From Cercis canadensis (lineage: Eukaryota; Streptophyta; Magnoliopsida; Fabales; Fabaceae), in contig QAOA01002493.1 in the NCBI GenBank assembly GCA_003255065.1, forward strand, positions 42,666 to 106,665: 64,000 nt of DNA, given 5' to 3'. The notes beneath the pieces were generated by a model. The model saw only the letters and a list, made by a program, of their open reading frames with translations, was not told where the DNA came from and made no database searches. The stretch's first letter is position 1, and every line of letters begins with the position of its first letter. Both the position numbers and the translations under genes were made by a program. Below are positions 45,301-56,149 of this stretch, piece after piece.

Positions 45301-46842
45301 CAAAATATGACAAGCATGCATAGGCACCACATCACACAGTACTTCATCTTTAAAAGTGCTAAAGGCAAATGCAATCCTAACTTGCTTGTTTACCCATAGG
45401 TCTCCTCTATCATTCAACCACCTTAGCCTATAAGGCGAGGGGTGTGGAATAGTAGGTAAATTCAACTTTTCTACGGCCAAGGTACTAGCAACATTAGTAC
45501 AAGATCCACTGTCAATAATAACGCTACATACCTTGTCTCCCACCAAGCATCGATTTTGAAAGATATGCTCGCGGTGTTCTTCGATGTCATCTTCCCTCGG
45601 TTGCATGTTGAGCACACGCCTGGACACCATCAAATACTGATCTGGAAGGGAGTCATCAATTCCCTCCACGTCACTAGCATCTTCTAAGGGTGGCATGTCT
45701 TCACAACCAGGTGTAACAGTAGATTCCTCCTCACTATCATACTCACCAGTAGCAAGCATAACAACTTTCCTTCTATTGGGACATTCAGAAGATATATGTC
45801 CACGTCCTTGACACCTGTAGCATTTGATGTCACGTGACTTAGAAGAAGAGTTATAGTCTGTTTTACCTTGGGAAATAGGAGTAGAACCCGTAGGCTTTGG
45901 TCTTGTGTCGTCTCTTGGCTTTGGAGCTGTGTGAGGATTATCCTTCCAATTTGATTTCCAGTTTGAAGTTCTGGAAGGCACACCGAATCTAGAAGCTGCT
46001 CTAGCCTTCAACTGTCGCTCTACATGCTCGGCTTTATGCACCAAGTCCTCCATCTCTACATAGTGACTCATCTCCACCACTTCAGCAATCTCTCGCTTCA
46101 AGCCACTAATAAACCGTGCCATGGTTGCCTCACGGTTCTCATCAATACTAGCCCTCATCATGGCTATCTCCATCTCACTGTTGTACTCAGCCACACTCAT
46201 AGATCCTTGTTTCAAATCTTGCAATTTCTTGAAACAATCTCTATAGTAATGTCTAGGTACAAACCGTTTCCTCATCACGGCTCTCATATCAGCCCATGAC
46301 CGAATAGGTCTCTCACCATCTCTACGCCTGTTAATCACTAGCTGATCCCACCAAATACTAGCATAATCAGTGAATTCAACTATTGCCAGCTTTACTTTCT
46401 TTTCTTCAGAGTATTCATGGCACTCAAAAACATGTTCCACTTTCCTCTCCCAATCTAGGTAAAGTTCAGGATCACTTTTACCTTGAAAGGTAGGAATTCT
46501 CATTTTTATACTCCCCAGGTTATTATCACGACGAGGGGCTGCCCTCCTCTCTCTTTTGGTCTCGATTTCAACCTCAGAATAGTCTTCTTCCTCTTCCTCA
46601 GAATACCGAAAGGGTCTAGTTGTTTTAGTTTTTGTCTTAGGTGAAACTAGGTTTTCTAACCTCTCTAATCTGTCCTCAGTGCCCATTCGTAATGCTGCAA
46701 TTTGGTCCTGAATTGCGTTCATATATGCATCCATATGACTTTTGGTGAATGGTTCTTCCTGTTCCATGTTGCACACACTCACCTCACGTGTTTCACTCGT
46801 GTTTACACTCAATTGGCTTTTTCCCGATAATGCGCTCACCAC
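42124..46842 (-). pseudogene. CRM Gag-Pol polyprotein with two in-frame TAG codons
   Basis: The frame spans 1573 codons without any frameshift. In order it shows a gag domain (about residues 110-290, [40 protein letters not shown]), a CCHC knuckle [14 protein letters not shown] (341-354), protease IIDSGSC (442-448), a lysine/glutamate-rich linker (about 558-592), RT with YFDD (825-828), RNase [14 protein letters not shown] (973-985) and the integrase zinc-binding part ([25 protein letters not shown], to about 1196). TAG at 43189-43191 follows, then the integrase core ([47 protein letters not shown] with three acidic residues present). A second TAG is at 42595-42597. The C-terminal part (LRTNPSKEGGNDAN, GPMTRNRGKRV) is CRM-like and runs into the LTR. 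Start is the ATG after a 970-bp leader. Confidence 0.92.
42302..42315 (-). other. CRM polypurine tract
   Basis: Minus-strand AAGGAGGGAGGGAA abuts the 3' LTR start TGATGCG. It is also read as codons of the polyprotein. Confidence 0.88.
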
Positions 46843-47795
46843 TCTTGCCTTTTTCCACTCAAATTTCCTTAGAAGCCCTTAAACAAGAACTTTCCAAGAA
46901 CTTATCAAGGAGAAAAGGTGATAGAAACAAAAATGACAAGAAAGCCAAACAAGGGTGTTGAATAAAAATAAATAAGATAAGGAAGCAAAAAGAAGATGAC
47001 AAAGAAGCAAAACAAAAACTTCAAGAAGGAAAAAGAAATAAAATAAAATAAAATGACCAAGACTTTTGAATATAAATAATGAACAAAGATGTTGGTTTGG
47101 ACAAGAAAAGAATAAAGGAATCTAGAAAACAGCAACAAATTGAAAGAAAATCAGCAGATTATAGAAAACAGCCCGAAACAGACGTTTTTGAAGGATTTTG
47201 AGCTCGAAAATGGCATCAACTGGGTTTACCCAGTTGCCACGTTGAAGGGCTCTGAACGAGCTTCGAAACGCCGGGTCACGGGTTCCGTAACTCCAAACGA
47301 GCTGAAAGTTATGGCCTTTTCAAGTAAGTGAGTCCAAATAGTCCGTTTTTGATTTTCTTTTCACAAGAACAGATCTTGCTAATCTTTTTTTTTTTTTTTT
47401 GATTTGTTTGTTTTGCAGAATCTGTCTCTCTTTGTTTTTTTTTTTTTTTTTTTTTTAAAACTTGACTAGGACTCGACGAACAACTAGGATTTGCTATTGC
47501 AATTGAAACAGCCGCCGCCTCTAGGTAATTTTAACCTAGGACGTGGACTCTTAAACACAAACAAGGAAAACAAGGAAAAAAAAAGACCAACCAATGATCC
47601 AAACAAAAATTATAGGGATAACTTGACCAGAAACTTAAAGAACATAACGAAGAATGAAATTGATAGGAAAAATAAAAGACAAAAACTGACTTAATATAAA
47701 GGGGGGTAGAAGATGATTGACTCAAACAAATAAGATAGATGAAATAAAAATAGAATAAGGGGGTTTTAGGAATACCGATTGAAACTCCAAGGAGC
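46843..47795 (-). other. CRM 5' leader
   Basis: This is a non-coding leader between primer site and polyprotein start. Two A-rich minus-strand tracts (T runs at 47385-47401 and 47437-47457 on +) are present. No extra gene is recognised. Confidence 0.6.
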
Positions 47796-47811
47796 CAAAG
47801 CTCTGATACCA
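47796..47811 (-). other. CRM primer binding site (initiator tRNA-Met)
   Basis: Minus-strand TGGTATCAGAGCTTTG stands two bases inside the 5' LTR, a perfect 12-base TGGTATCAGAGC core. Confidence 0.9.
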
Positions 47812-47813
47812 AA

Positions 47814-48484
47814 TGATGCGTTCACGTACCCGAAGGATCGAAACGGAGTGTCTGGATACCAAACTGTGGGATGACCTTGGTTATCTCAATAGGGTGAACC
47901 CTTAGCAAGGAAGGATCCTTGGTAAGTTCAAGTTCAAGTTCTTTGCCCAAGAACAACAGGGAAGCTCTCAATCCAGAGAAACTCAATAATTCAGAAACTG
48001 AATACTATTAATCTCCAAAACTGTTTTGCAAAGGCATACACGAATTCCTTATATAGGCAATTCGGCTAGGAGGCTACAAGCTATGATGGATCCTCTAAGA
48101 AAGTTAATAAAACCCTAATACCCAGTTTGGCCCATAGACATAAAGGCCCAAAATATTAAAAAACGAATTTAAAACTAATTAAACGTTTTGACCCATAAAC
48201 ATAAAGGCCTAAAAATAAAACTAATTAAATTAAACATTATTTTTTGCCTACTCCAAACTTGGGCTCCAAGCTGGCCCATGTGCACCTTCTATAAGAGATA
48301 AGTGATCTATCTCAACTCTGAACTTGGCCCAGCTGCTCTTTCTTTGGTCTGCACCTCTTGGACTAGGCTCAACAATGCCTCTCTCACTCGCTTAGCTCTG
48401 CTTCTAGTCATCGGGCCTCCAACTCCAAGCAAGGGATCATGAACACTCCTAGGGTTAGGGCATGTAGCAAGCTGATTCGCATCA
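47814..48484 (-). repeat. 5' LTR of the CRM element (671 bp)
   Basis: It is a TG...CA-bounded copy of 41628-42301 with a minus-strand TATA box CCTATATAAGGAA at about 48059-48047. Because coding sequence overlaps the LTR, it carries a duplicate of the last 60 polyprotein codons. Confidence 0.93.
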
Positions 48485-50088
48485 ATATTCATCCTCCCGT
48501 AAAACCACCGTCTATTGTATATATGGTTCCTGCGGCATTACGCCTCAGGTCCTCTTACTGGTATGGTTGGCGTCGAATTGGTCATCAGCTTTGACGATGG
48601 TTCTGGTCATGATGGTTTAGGTTTCTCTGGGGAGATTAGTGTTGGGGTTGGTTACCTCTGTTTTAAGGTCTCTGGATCGGGGAAGGAATTTCATATCGAA
48701 ATCTCTGTAAATAACCTCTCCTAAGAAGGTCTTCAATGAGGTTGTGAAGGTGTCGGCAATCTTCTGTATCGTGGCATCTTCCTCGGTGGAAGTGCAGTAG
48801 CGTTCCTTGTCCAAGCCTAAATCTCCTTTTGGCTGCAGGAGCTAGGCGAGCTTTGTTTGGCATATCTCTTTCAACACTCGAGCTCTAGATTGATTTAGGG
48901 GGGGGTGTATGCTTCATACCTAGGTCGGATGGGAGATTTTTCCCTTCTTCCTGCCCTTTGGTCTTTTGTGGTTTTCTATCCTTGACTTTGTTTTTCTTCG
49001 CTTGTCCCAATACCTCTTCCAAGTTGATATGCTTGGCGGTCATGGTAAGGAGCTCAAATAGGTTGCTCGGTGGGTCAAGGGTTGAGTTTTCATGTAGGTG
49101 TCCAAGTTGAAGACCTGCTTGGATGACATGCATTGCCATTGAGTCCGTTAGGTCTCAAACTTGCAGGGAGAGTCTGGTATACCGATTCATGTAGTCTTTC
49201 AAAGATTCAATCTCGTCTTGCTTGAGGGAGGCTAGAATTGTGGAGGATTTTTAGTGAGTCATGCTTGTGGAGAAACGAACTTGAAGAAGCTTGGATAGTT
49301 GATCAAAGATAGAAATGCTATTTAGGGGAAGGTTTGAAAACCACTGAAGGGCTGCTCTGCGCAGGGTGGTGGGAAAGGCACGACACATGAGCTCGTCGTC
49401 ATGCCATTTAGGAGCATGATGGAATTATAGTTTTCCACGTGCTCCCTAGGGTCGGACGATCCGTCAAAAGGTTCAAGTTAAAGCAGCCTGAAGTTGGTTA
49501 AAAGGGGGTAATCGAGGATGAGCTAGGTGAAAGGGTGTTTTCCCATTCTCTTCGGCCTTTCCGATCTAGATGGAGAAAACCTGGGAGAGCTGAAAATAAG
49601 GGAGGGGTTTTCCCTACACGTGTAAAATAAGGCTTCAGAACCACTCAAGAGATTTTCTAGTAGGTCTCTCGTGAATTGCGACTCGATGTAGGCAACCTGA
49701 GTGGATGGCTGGTAGAGCGGTGAGTCGCCCGAGGATTTGACCTCGCAGAGGCTTTTCTGCCTTTTATACTCGGCTCTCTCTGCTTTAGAAATTGAATTTC
49801 CTGTAAGAGATAATTTAAAGTGTCGTCCAATTGTTTTGGATGGGTTTCTTTAGGAAGGACTTCCTTGACAGTCTCGAGATTGAACACATGTTGGTTCACT
49901 GGGGGTAACGCCCTTAGGTTGGATGGCTGGGTGACTGGCTCTCTAGTTGGTGTGGGGAGGCTCTCTTGGACGGGAGATGGAATGGCTGGGGTAGGTGGAT
50001 CGTCTGTGCCCATAGTGCTAAACTTAGGATCAGCCAAAGAGATTTGTAGGTGCTGAGAAAAATCAAATTTCTCACAAACGGCGCTAAA
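48485..50088 (-). pseudogene. Tat gag, frame-broken
   Basis: The N-terminal part (50088-49657) is proline-rich (PPTPAIPSPVQESLPTPTRE). The gag core follows around 49400-49150 (CRAFPTTLRRAALQWFSNL, then KQDEIESLKDYMNRYTRL). MTAKHINLEE and a lysine-rich tail lie near 49139-48885, and GTIYTIDGGFTGG at 48530-48490 lies just before the CRM insertion. Several stops and shifts separate the blocks. Confidence 0.78.
50073..50088 (-). other. Primer binding site of the Tat element
   Basis: Minus-strand TTTAGCGCCGTTTGTG abuts the 5' LTR. The GCGCCGTT core is that of many plant gypsy primer sites. I do not assign the tRNA. Confidence 0.65.
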
Positions 50089-50414
50089 TGACAATGCCTG
50101 AGTTTGAGGTCGAGTTGTATCTTGGAGATCGAGGAGATCTCGAAGGTTGGGTGAAGTTTAGCTAACCTACAGTAGGAGGACCGGACTCTTATTTCTGGTA
50201 TGTGAAGATTAAGTTAGGTCACTCCAAGCTCAATTGGGATAATTTATGATGGAAGGTTTGAAAGTCTGTTACCTATAACACGGGGAGGGAGCTATTTATA
50301 GGCGTGCTGAGCAAAATGGGGCGATAAGCTGACGGATCTGGTTTGGGCCTCCAGTGAATATGGGCTTGGGTTAATAGGCCTTTGGGATTTGGGCCAATCA
50401 AAAAAGCCTCTACA
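50089..50414 (-). repeat. 5' LTR of the Tat element (326 bp)
   Basis: It matches 31147-31466, with a minus-strand TATA box CCTATAAATAGC near 50302-50291. It is followed inward by the primer site. Confidence 0.9.
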
Positions 50415-50419
50415 AAAAC

Positions 50420-50746
50420 CAAATGGTATTATGCATGGAAGGAAGATGAGATAGTTCAATCAATTGTTGGTTGTTGCTCACTCTAGACTATGGAGTTTGA
50501 TTGACGTCTAAGTGATGTTGTGATGGTAACTTTGGGGGACTTGGAACAAGAGGAAATTTTTAGAATTTAGAAAGCTTTATGTCTTTTGGATTTCTATCTC
50601 ACACACAGCACCCACACATTTTCTCTGACTTTTGGATTTATGTTTTAAAAAAATTAGTGAAGATGTGGGATGCTAATTAAAAATAATGGATGTGGGGGCA
50701 ACTTGTAATTTTTAGCGGGGCTAGAAAATGAAAACTTACACAAATT
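50420..50746. other. DNA between the Tat and Ogre-like elements
   Basis: No gene or repeat signature is recognised. It is the right flank of the Tat insertion and continues the left flank before 31142. Confidence 0.4.
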
Positions 50747-51960
50747 TGTCACAACGTACTTGAGGGGTTACCATGACGCGGATGGTAGACTTAGAAAAAA
50801 AATAGTTTTCGAAATAAAACTTGGAGTCTTTACCAATTGTATTAAGAAAATGAGAAACAATTGAAAAAACCCCTTTTGAATTTTTTTTTAAAAAAATAGT
50901 CCACAAACTAGATATGGTTTAGGAGTTTAATTGTGTGTAGAGAACTGTCAAGCAAAATTAATTATGCAAATTAGTTATGGCCAACATTGTATTTGTCTTA
51001 TCCCTAAACAATTAACATGCATATATACGGATAAATAAGAAAATTGATGAATGTAAAAAATGTCCTAAATAGCTTTAGTGCCTCTCCTAACCAAAGTAGG
51101 GAGCTTTGTGAGCCAATAGGCGGCATAAGTTGTTATTATGCTATTTAAGAGAATTCAAAATTAGATATGAAATGATCTTTTTTGCTTTTTTAGGAAAGAA
51201 AATGTAACATGGAATTTATTTGAAATTTGATTTGACTTGCTTTCTCTGCAAGCTCCTATGTACCCTAATTAGGGATCAAAACCTTCGTAGTTCGTTTTAG
51301 AAAAAAAAATTGTTAAAAACAAAGAAAACATTTTTCTTTTTAAAAATTATTTCACATTTTTTTTTGTTCTTTTCTTTTGTTTAAATAAAGGGCAGAAATT
51401 ACATAAACACTTGAAACTAAAAAAAATAAAGATTTCGAAATGGATCATTCTAGTTTTTCATTGCTCTCAAATAAGTATCCAAATGTGCATACAAATAATA
51501 AAGTATCAAATATTTTTGAAAATGACAAAAAAAAACAATTAAAGAGAAAATTAAACATGCTATGCATGCAACTAACGAACCTTAATGCTTCCACCAACTC
51601 CTCGCATAAAGCGATTCCAAGGCGGTGCTTATCCTTACCTAAGACGAATAGAATGGGCCTCCCCATATGTAAGTGGATCGCTTTATCCTTCCATGATAAG
51701 TAAGGGGCCTGTGGAGACTAATTGCCCAATCACATTCTTAAATGCAATGCAAATGTATAGGTATAAGTATTACAACACTTGTTTCGGGGAAGGGGATTTT
51801 AATTACATTCAAAATAAAAAGAAAGGGAATGACAATCTTCCAACTTTGAACTTCCAATTGATATTTCAAAATCAAATTCCTAACTTGCTAAAATTCTCAA
51901 GTATCAACATTGAAGGCTTAAGAAAAAATTTCAGATATCAAAAGAGAATAAGTCACAATA
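50747..51960 (-). mobile_element. Inverted LTR fragment of an Ogre/Tat-like element
   Basis: TGTCACAAC at 50747 is the reverse complement of the LTR end GTTGTGACA at 62599. The stretches 50760-50940 and 51580-51800 resemble the reverse complement of 62599-62390 and 62190-61960 (shared CTCTACA-ACAA, GACTCCAAGTTT, ATGATAAGT-AGGGGCCTG). The fragment is thus in the opposite orientation to the coding region that follows. Its 5' part (the TGTAAATACC start) is absent, so it is truncated near 52 kb. Confidence 0.65.
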
Positions 51961-52235
51961 TCAAATATGGCAACCCTCCTTATTTTAGCATCAAAACAGC
52001 AAACAAAAAGACCCAAATAAGCATAAAATAGGCTCATTGATTGTCTTACTTCGATGATGAACTATTGTCAAAGTAAGCAAATGGCCAATGTACAAAAAAA
52101 CTAAGAATGATGTAGTTTTTGACTAATTAATGCATAATTGAGTAATTTAAGTTCATTTCATATCACTAATATTTAGACAACCATGAAGTAGGGTTTCATG
52201 TAGGAGTCCAGATTCATACAAGTAAATCAATCAAT

Positions 52236-52362
52236 CATAGAGGAAGAGTTCTAGCTCAGTGGAGTGTGCTTTCAGCGATAAAGTTGATCTCTTCACCCCC
52301 ATTGCCTAGTTCGAATCCCCTTGATTGCACATACAGTCACTATTCACCTACTAGCGGAAAAA
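52236..52362 (+). mobile_element. tRNA-derived SINE-like element
   Basis: GTTCTAGCTCAGTGGAGTG (A box, 52248-52266) and TAGTTCGAATCCCC (B box, 52308-52321) form a polymerase III promoter. The 3' end CTAGCGG runs into nine A residues. An imperfect flanking match (ATCAAT) is the only hint of target duplication. The box spacing excludes a functional tRNA. Confidence 0.7.
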
Positions 52363-52379
52363 AAAATCAATTAGTCATG

Positions 52380-53300
52380 AAGAGAATTAAGGAGTATGAC
52401 CTTGTTGACAACTTGAATTTGAAGAAAGAAATAGAGTCAAGGTCGATTATCAACATAGTAGGAATTGGGGGAATAACCAAAAGTGGAAAGTGTTATCTTT
52501 TAGAAGAGGTAGAACAACAAAAGAAAGAAAAAAGGGAAAGCTGTGGTTGAAGGAAGAAATCAGATTCTAACCAAAGAGGACATAATGAAGACGGTTGCAA
52601 TGAGAAGAAGAATTTTTGAAAATAATGAAACTAATGAGTATGATGTGGTCGAGCAAATGAAGAAGACTCTAACTTGTATTTCTCTTTTGTATCTTATTAT
52701 GAGTTCAGAGTTTCACAAAAGAGCCCAGCAGAAATTTTTAAATCAAGCTTATGTCCGTCCACACATCACTCCAAAGAAGTTTGGAAACATGGTGAAATTT
52801 ATCCAAAATATTAGCATGATCTCATTTTCTGACGAGAAACTTATGCCAGGTGCAAGCAACCACATAAAGACCATTCACATTACTCTTAATTGTGAAGGAT
52901 ATATGGTGGCAAAGGTTTTGATTGATAACGAATCTGCCCTAAATGTACTCCCTCATTCAACCTTGATGTAGTTGTAGGTAAATCCATTTCTTATCCAAAA
53001 TAGCAGCATGATGGTGAGAGCTTTTGATGGAACTAAACGAGAGGTTCTTGGGAATATCCCACTCCATCTAGAAATTGGGCCTAGCAAATTTGATGTTTCT
53101 TTTCAAGTAATAGACATAGAACCTACTTACACAATGCTACTGGAAAGGCCATGGATACATGCTACTGGAGTAGTGACATCTACTTTACACTAGAGGTTGA
53201 AGTATATTAATGATGGGAGGGTGATAACTGTTAAAGGGGAATAGGAGATTCTTGTCACCAAGTCTAGTTCTTTACCATATGTAGAATCATCGAAGCAAGC
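52380..53300 (+). pseudogene. Ogre-like gag end and protease
   Basis: Readable blocks include YVRPHITPKKFGNMVKFIQN, KVLIDNESALNVLPHSTL (protease active site, normally DNGSALN; Gly is replaced by Glu) and VRAFDGTKREVLGNIPLHLE with MLLERPWIHATG. Stops at 52968 and 53191 break the frame. The upstream gag is short and not clearly recognisable. Confidence 0.75.
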
Positions 53301-53847
53301 ATTGGAGTTTCTTTTCAATCCTTGGAATTAGACTAGTGCAATGAGAAAAGGTCATAAGGGAAAGGGGATGTTAACTAAATGGTAGCTAGAATTATGGAGA
53401 ATAATGGTTTTCAAATTAGGAAAGGCTTGAGGGTCAATCTACAAGGCATTAATGTGCCTATTTCACTTCTTGAGAGTGCTGGCAAGCAAGGGTTGGGATA
53501 TGAGCCATCAAAGGATGACCTGCTGGGATTGTAAGGAGATTGCCAAAATGAAGAAGCAAGAAGGATCCTTCATCTTCAATAGACCTTTACTCCTAGGCAT
53601 GTGCATACTGTGAATACCTTGGAAGGCCATCATGGGAGAAGCTATTGGATTTGGCCCTGCGGTGATGAGGAACAATTGAACAATTGGGAGATGAAGCCAA
53701 TGCCAGATTTAGTTCATTTTAAGTAATAATTGTCTATGTTGTTTTATTCTCATGTGACTAAAGTCCAAAGTCATTTGAACTTTATTATATGATGTATTGG
53801 ACCATGTTTTATTTAAAATTTTTAATTAAGTAGTTTTTCATGGAGCT

Positions 53848-55560
53848 TTGATTCCCTTCTGTTTTCATTTTTTGATTCCTATTATTTTGTTCTTACTCCA
53901 TTCTTCATTTGATAATCCTTGTCATATTTTTAATCTATTTCCCAGGAGTCTTGTTAGCATGGATCCATTGTCCCAAGATGAGGCTCTAGTATGTTTGACA
54001 ATTAATTCTCATATTGAATTTGATGTGGATGGTTACAACTTTGATGAGGATACGAAACTTTCTGATAAGTTTGCAAAAATGATTGAGTCATCTAAAAAAG
54101 TAATAATCCCCCGCAATGAGCAAGTTCAGATAATAAACATGGGCACTAAAAATGAAAAGAAAGAATTGAAAATTGTTGATAACCCGAAAAGAAAAGAAAT
54201 GATTGCTCTTTTCAAATAATACATAGATGTTTTCGTTTGGTCCTATCAAGACATGTTGGGTCTCGATCTTGATATTGTGTCTCATGAAATTTCATTGTAT
54301 CCTGATTGTAAACTAGTTAAGCAGAAGTTTAAGCGAATGAGGCCAAAAATGTCCAACAAGGTAAAGGAAGAAGTGATCGAGCAAATAGAGGTTGGATTCT
54401 TAGAAGTGTCTACTTATCCAAAATGGGTTGGTAATATAGTTCTAGTGCCTAAGAAAGATGATCGGGTAAGAATGTGTATGGACATTCGATATTTGAACAG
54501 AGCTAGTCCTAAAACCATCAATACTCATTCATGGATAGATATTTGAGATATAATCAAATTCTAATGGTTGAGGAAGATAAGGAGAAGACTACGTTTATCA
54601 CTCATTAGGGCATATGCTATTATAGAGTAATGCCGTTTGGGTTGAAGAATGTGGGGGCTACTTATCAAAGGGCAATGGTCACGTTGTTTCATGATATGAT
54701 GCACAAGAAAATTGAAGTGTACGTGGATGACATGGTAGCTAAGTTGAAAGAAGGGGAAAGTCACATGGATGTACTCTAAAAGTTGTTTGAGAGGTTAAGG
54801 AAATACAAGTTCAGATTGAATCCCGCCAAGTGCACTTTTTTTACAACCTCGGGAAAATTATTAGGGGTTTATTGTTAGTGAGAAAGGGATTGAAGTAGAC
54901 CTAGACAAATTTCAAGCAATATAGGAAATACCATCTCTAAGATCGAAAATAGAAGTTTGGAGTTTCCTCGGAAGACTTAATTAGATAGCCAGATTCATCT
55001 CCAATCTCATGCATACTTGTGAGCCAATTTTCAAGTTGATGAGAAAGAATAACCTAGGTAAATGGGATGAGAGGTTCCAGGAGGCCTTTAATAAAGTCAA
55101 AGAGTATTTACTCAATCCTTCAGTGCTTGTACCTCCAACCCTAAGAATACCAATTATTTTATACTTAACCGTGTTGTATGAGTCAATAGGGAGTGTGCTA
55201 GGACAAAATGATGAATGTGAAAGGAAAAAAGGGCTATTTATTACTTAAGTAAGAAGTTTACTGAGTACAAGACAAAATATGCCCTGGTAGAAAAGACTTG
55301 TTGTGCTTTAATTTGGGTGGCTACTAGGCTCCGACAATACATATTATACCATACTACCTAGCTCATATCTTGCATAGATCCTATCAAGTTCATTTTTGAA
55401 AGACCTTATCTCTCTAAACGGTTAGTAAAATGGCAAATTGTCCTTTTTAAATATGACGTGGAGTATATGACCAAGAAGGCAGTGCAAGGGAGTGTGATCG
55501 CTGATCTCCTAGCTGAAAGCCCCATTGATGATTACTAACCCATGAAGTTTGAATTCCCAT
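53848..55560 (+). pseudogene. Ogre-like linker, reverse transcriptase and first RNase H
   Basis: The linker (53848-54219) has IINMGTKNEKKELKI, followed by VFVWSYQDMLGLDLDIVSHE across a stop at 54217. RT shows VKEEVIEQIEVGFLEV, IVLVPKKDDRVRMCMDIRYL, GVMPFGLKN-like sequence near 54630 and VYVDDMVAK (about 54719). RNase H shows FQEAFNKVKEYLLNPSVLVPP and a degenerate continuation to about 55530. Multiple stops (54544, 54777, 55246) are present. Confidence 0.78.
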
Positions 55561-55599
55561 ATGAGGACATTCTTGCAATTAAAGAGGAGATTGAGGGAG

Positions 55600-55960
55600 A
55601 AGAAGTAAGGTGAAAGATGTACTTTGACGGGCCAGTAAATGTATATGGGAAAGGGATAGGAGCTATAATTGTATCACCAAAAGGGAAGCAATTCCCGATA
55701 GCTATCAAGATTAGATTTGATTATACTAACAATGTGACTGAATATGAAGCTTGTGTAAGGGGCTTGCAAATAGCCTTGGATTTAAAAATTAGCATTTTGA
55801 ATGTTTTTGGGGATTCTGCACTTATTATTTATCAAGTGAAAAGATAATCACAAACCAAAGTTAATTAAGAAATTTAAGGATATCACTTTTTCTCATTTAA
55901 CTCGTGACAAAAATTAGTTTGCCGATGCCTTGACAACTTTGGCAGTAATGACCAAGCTCG
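55600..55960 (+). pseudogene. Second (archaeal-type) RNase H of the Ogre-like element
   Basis: MYFDGPVNVYGKGIGAIIVS, NNVTEYEACVRGLQIALDL and NVFGDSALIIYQVKR carry the acidic residues D, E and D of RNase H. A stop at 55845 ends the frame. FADALTTLA near 55920 is the normal end. Confidence 0.78.
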
Positions 55961-56149
55961 ATTATGGAACAGTGGTGCAACTTGAACAAGTGAAATTAGG
56001 AGATGAGCCTACCTACTGCTCAAATGTAGAGGAAGAACTTGACTACTGTCATTGGTATCATGATATTATGCAATACATCAAGCTTAGAGAATACCTAACT
56101 AGGGCAAATGAAAATTATAAGAAGACTATTTGACGCATGGTGTTAGGGT

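Larger units (their letters stand above)
41628..48484 (-). mobile_element. CRM-clade Ty3/gypsy chromovirus, nearly intact
   Basis: LTRs at 41628-42301 and 47814-48484 bound a 6.9-kb minus-strand element with initiator-Met primer site and purine tract. One reading frame from 46842 to 42124 carries gag, protease, RT, RNase H and integrase and is interrupted only by two TAG codons. Its end runs 178 bp into the 3' LTR, as known for CRM elements. The LTRs differ by about 30 positions in about 670 (hand count), so it is younger than the host Tat copy. The flanking pentamers do not match (ACCTA left, ATATT right). CRM members often accumulate near centromeres in plants, although this copy lies within 12 kb of a host gene. 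Confidence 0.92.
31147..50414 (-). mobile_element. Tat-lineage Ty3/gypsy retrotransposon, 19.3 kb with nested insertions
   Basis: LTRs at 31147-31466 (3') and 50089-50414 (5') and target duplications AAAAC (31142-31146 and 50415-50419) bound one element on the minus strand. Inside, in minus order, lie primer site, gag, protease, RT, RNase H, a second (archaeal-type) RNase H, integrase, tandem-repeat 3' UTR, and a gene on the opposite strand before the 3' LTR. The second RNase H, the antisense gene and the IDQGSSVDII protease motif point to the Tat lineage. Three later insertions (33631-35150, 38487-39914, 41628-48484) account for about 9.8 kb. The LTRs differ at about 14% by hand count, so it is the oldest layer. 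All frames are broken. Confidence 0.9.

Noticed and set aside
41628..48484. Host gene with a 1217-residue product
   Set aside because: Gag, protease, RT, RNase H and integrase between LTRs identify it as a retrotransposon.
52236..52330. Functional tRNA gene
   Set aside because: A and B boxes are good, but box spacing is too long, no acceptor stem pairs, and an A tail follows. It is a SINE.
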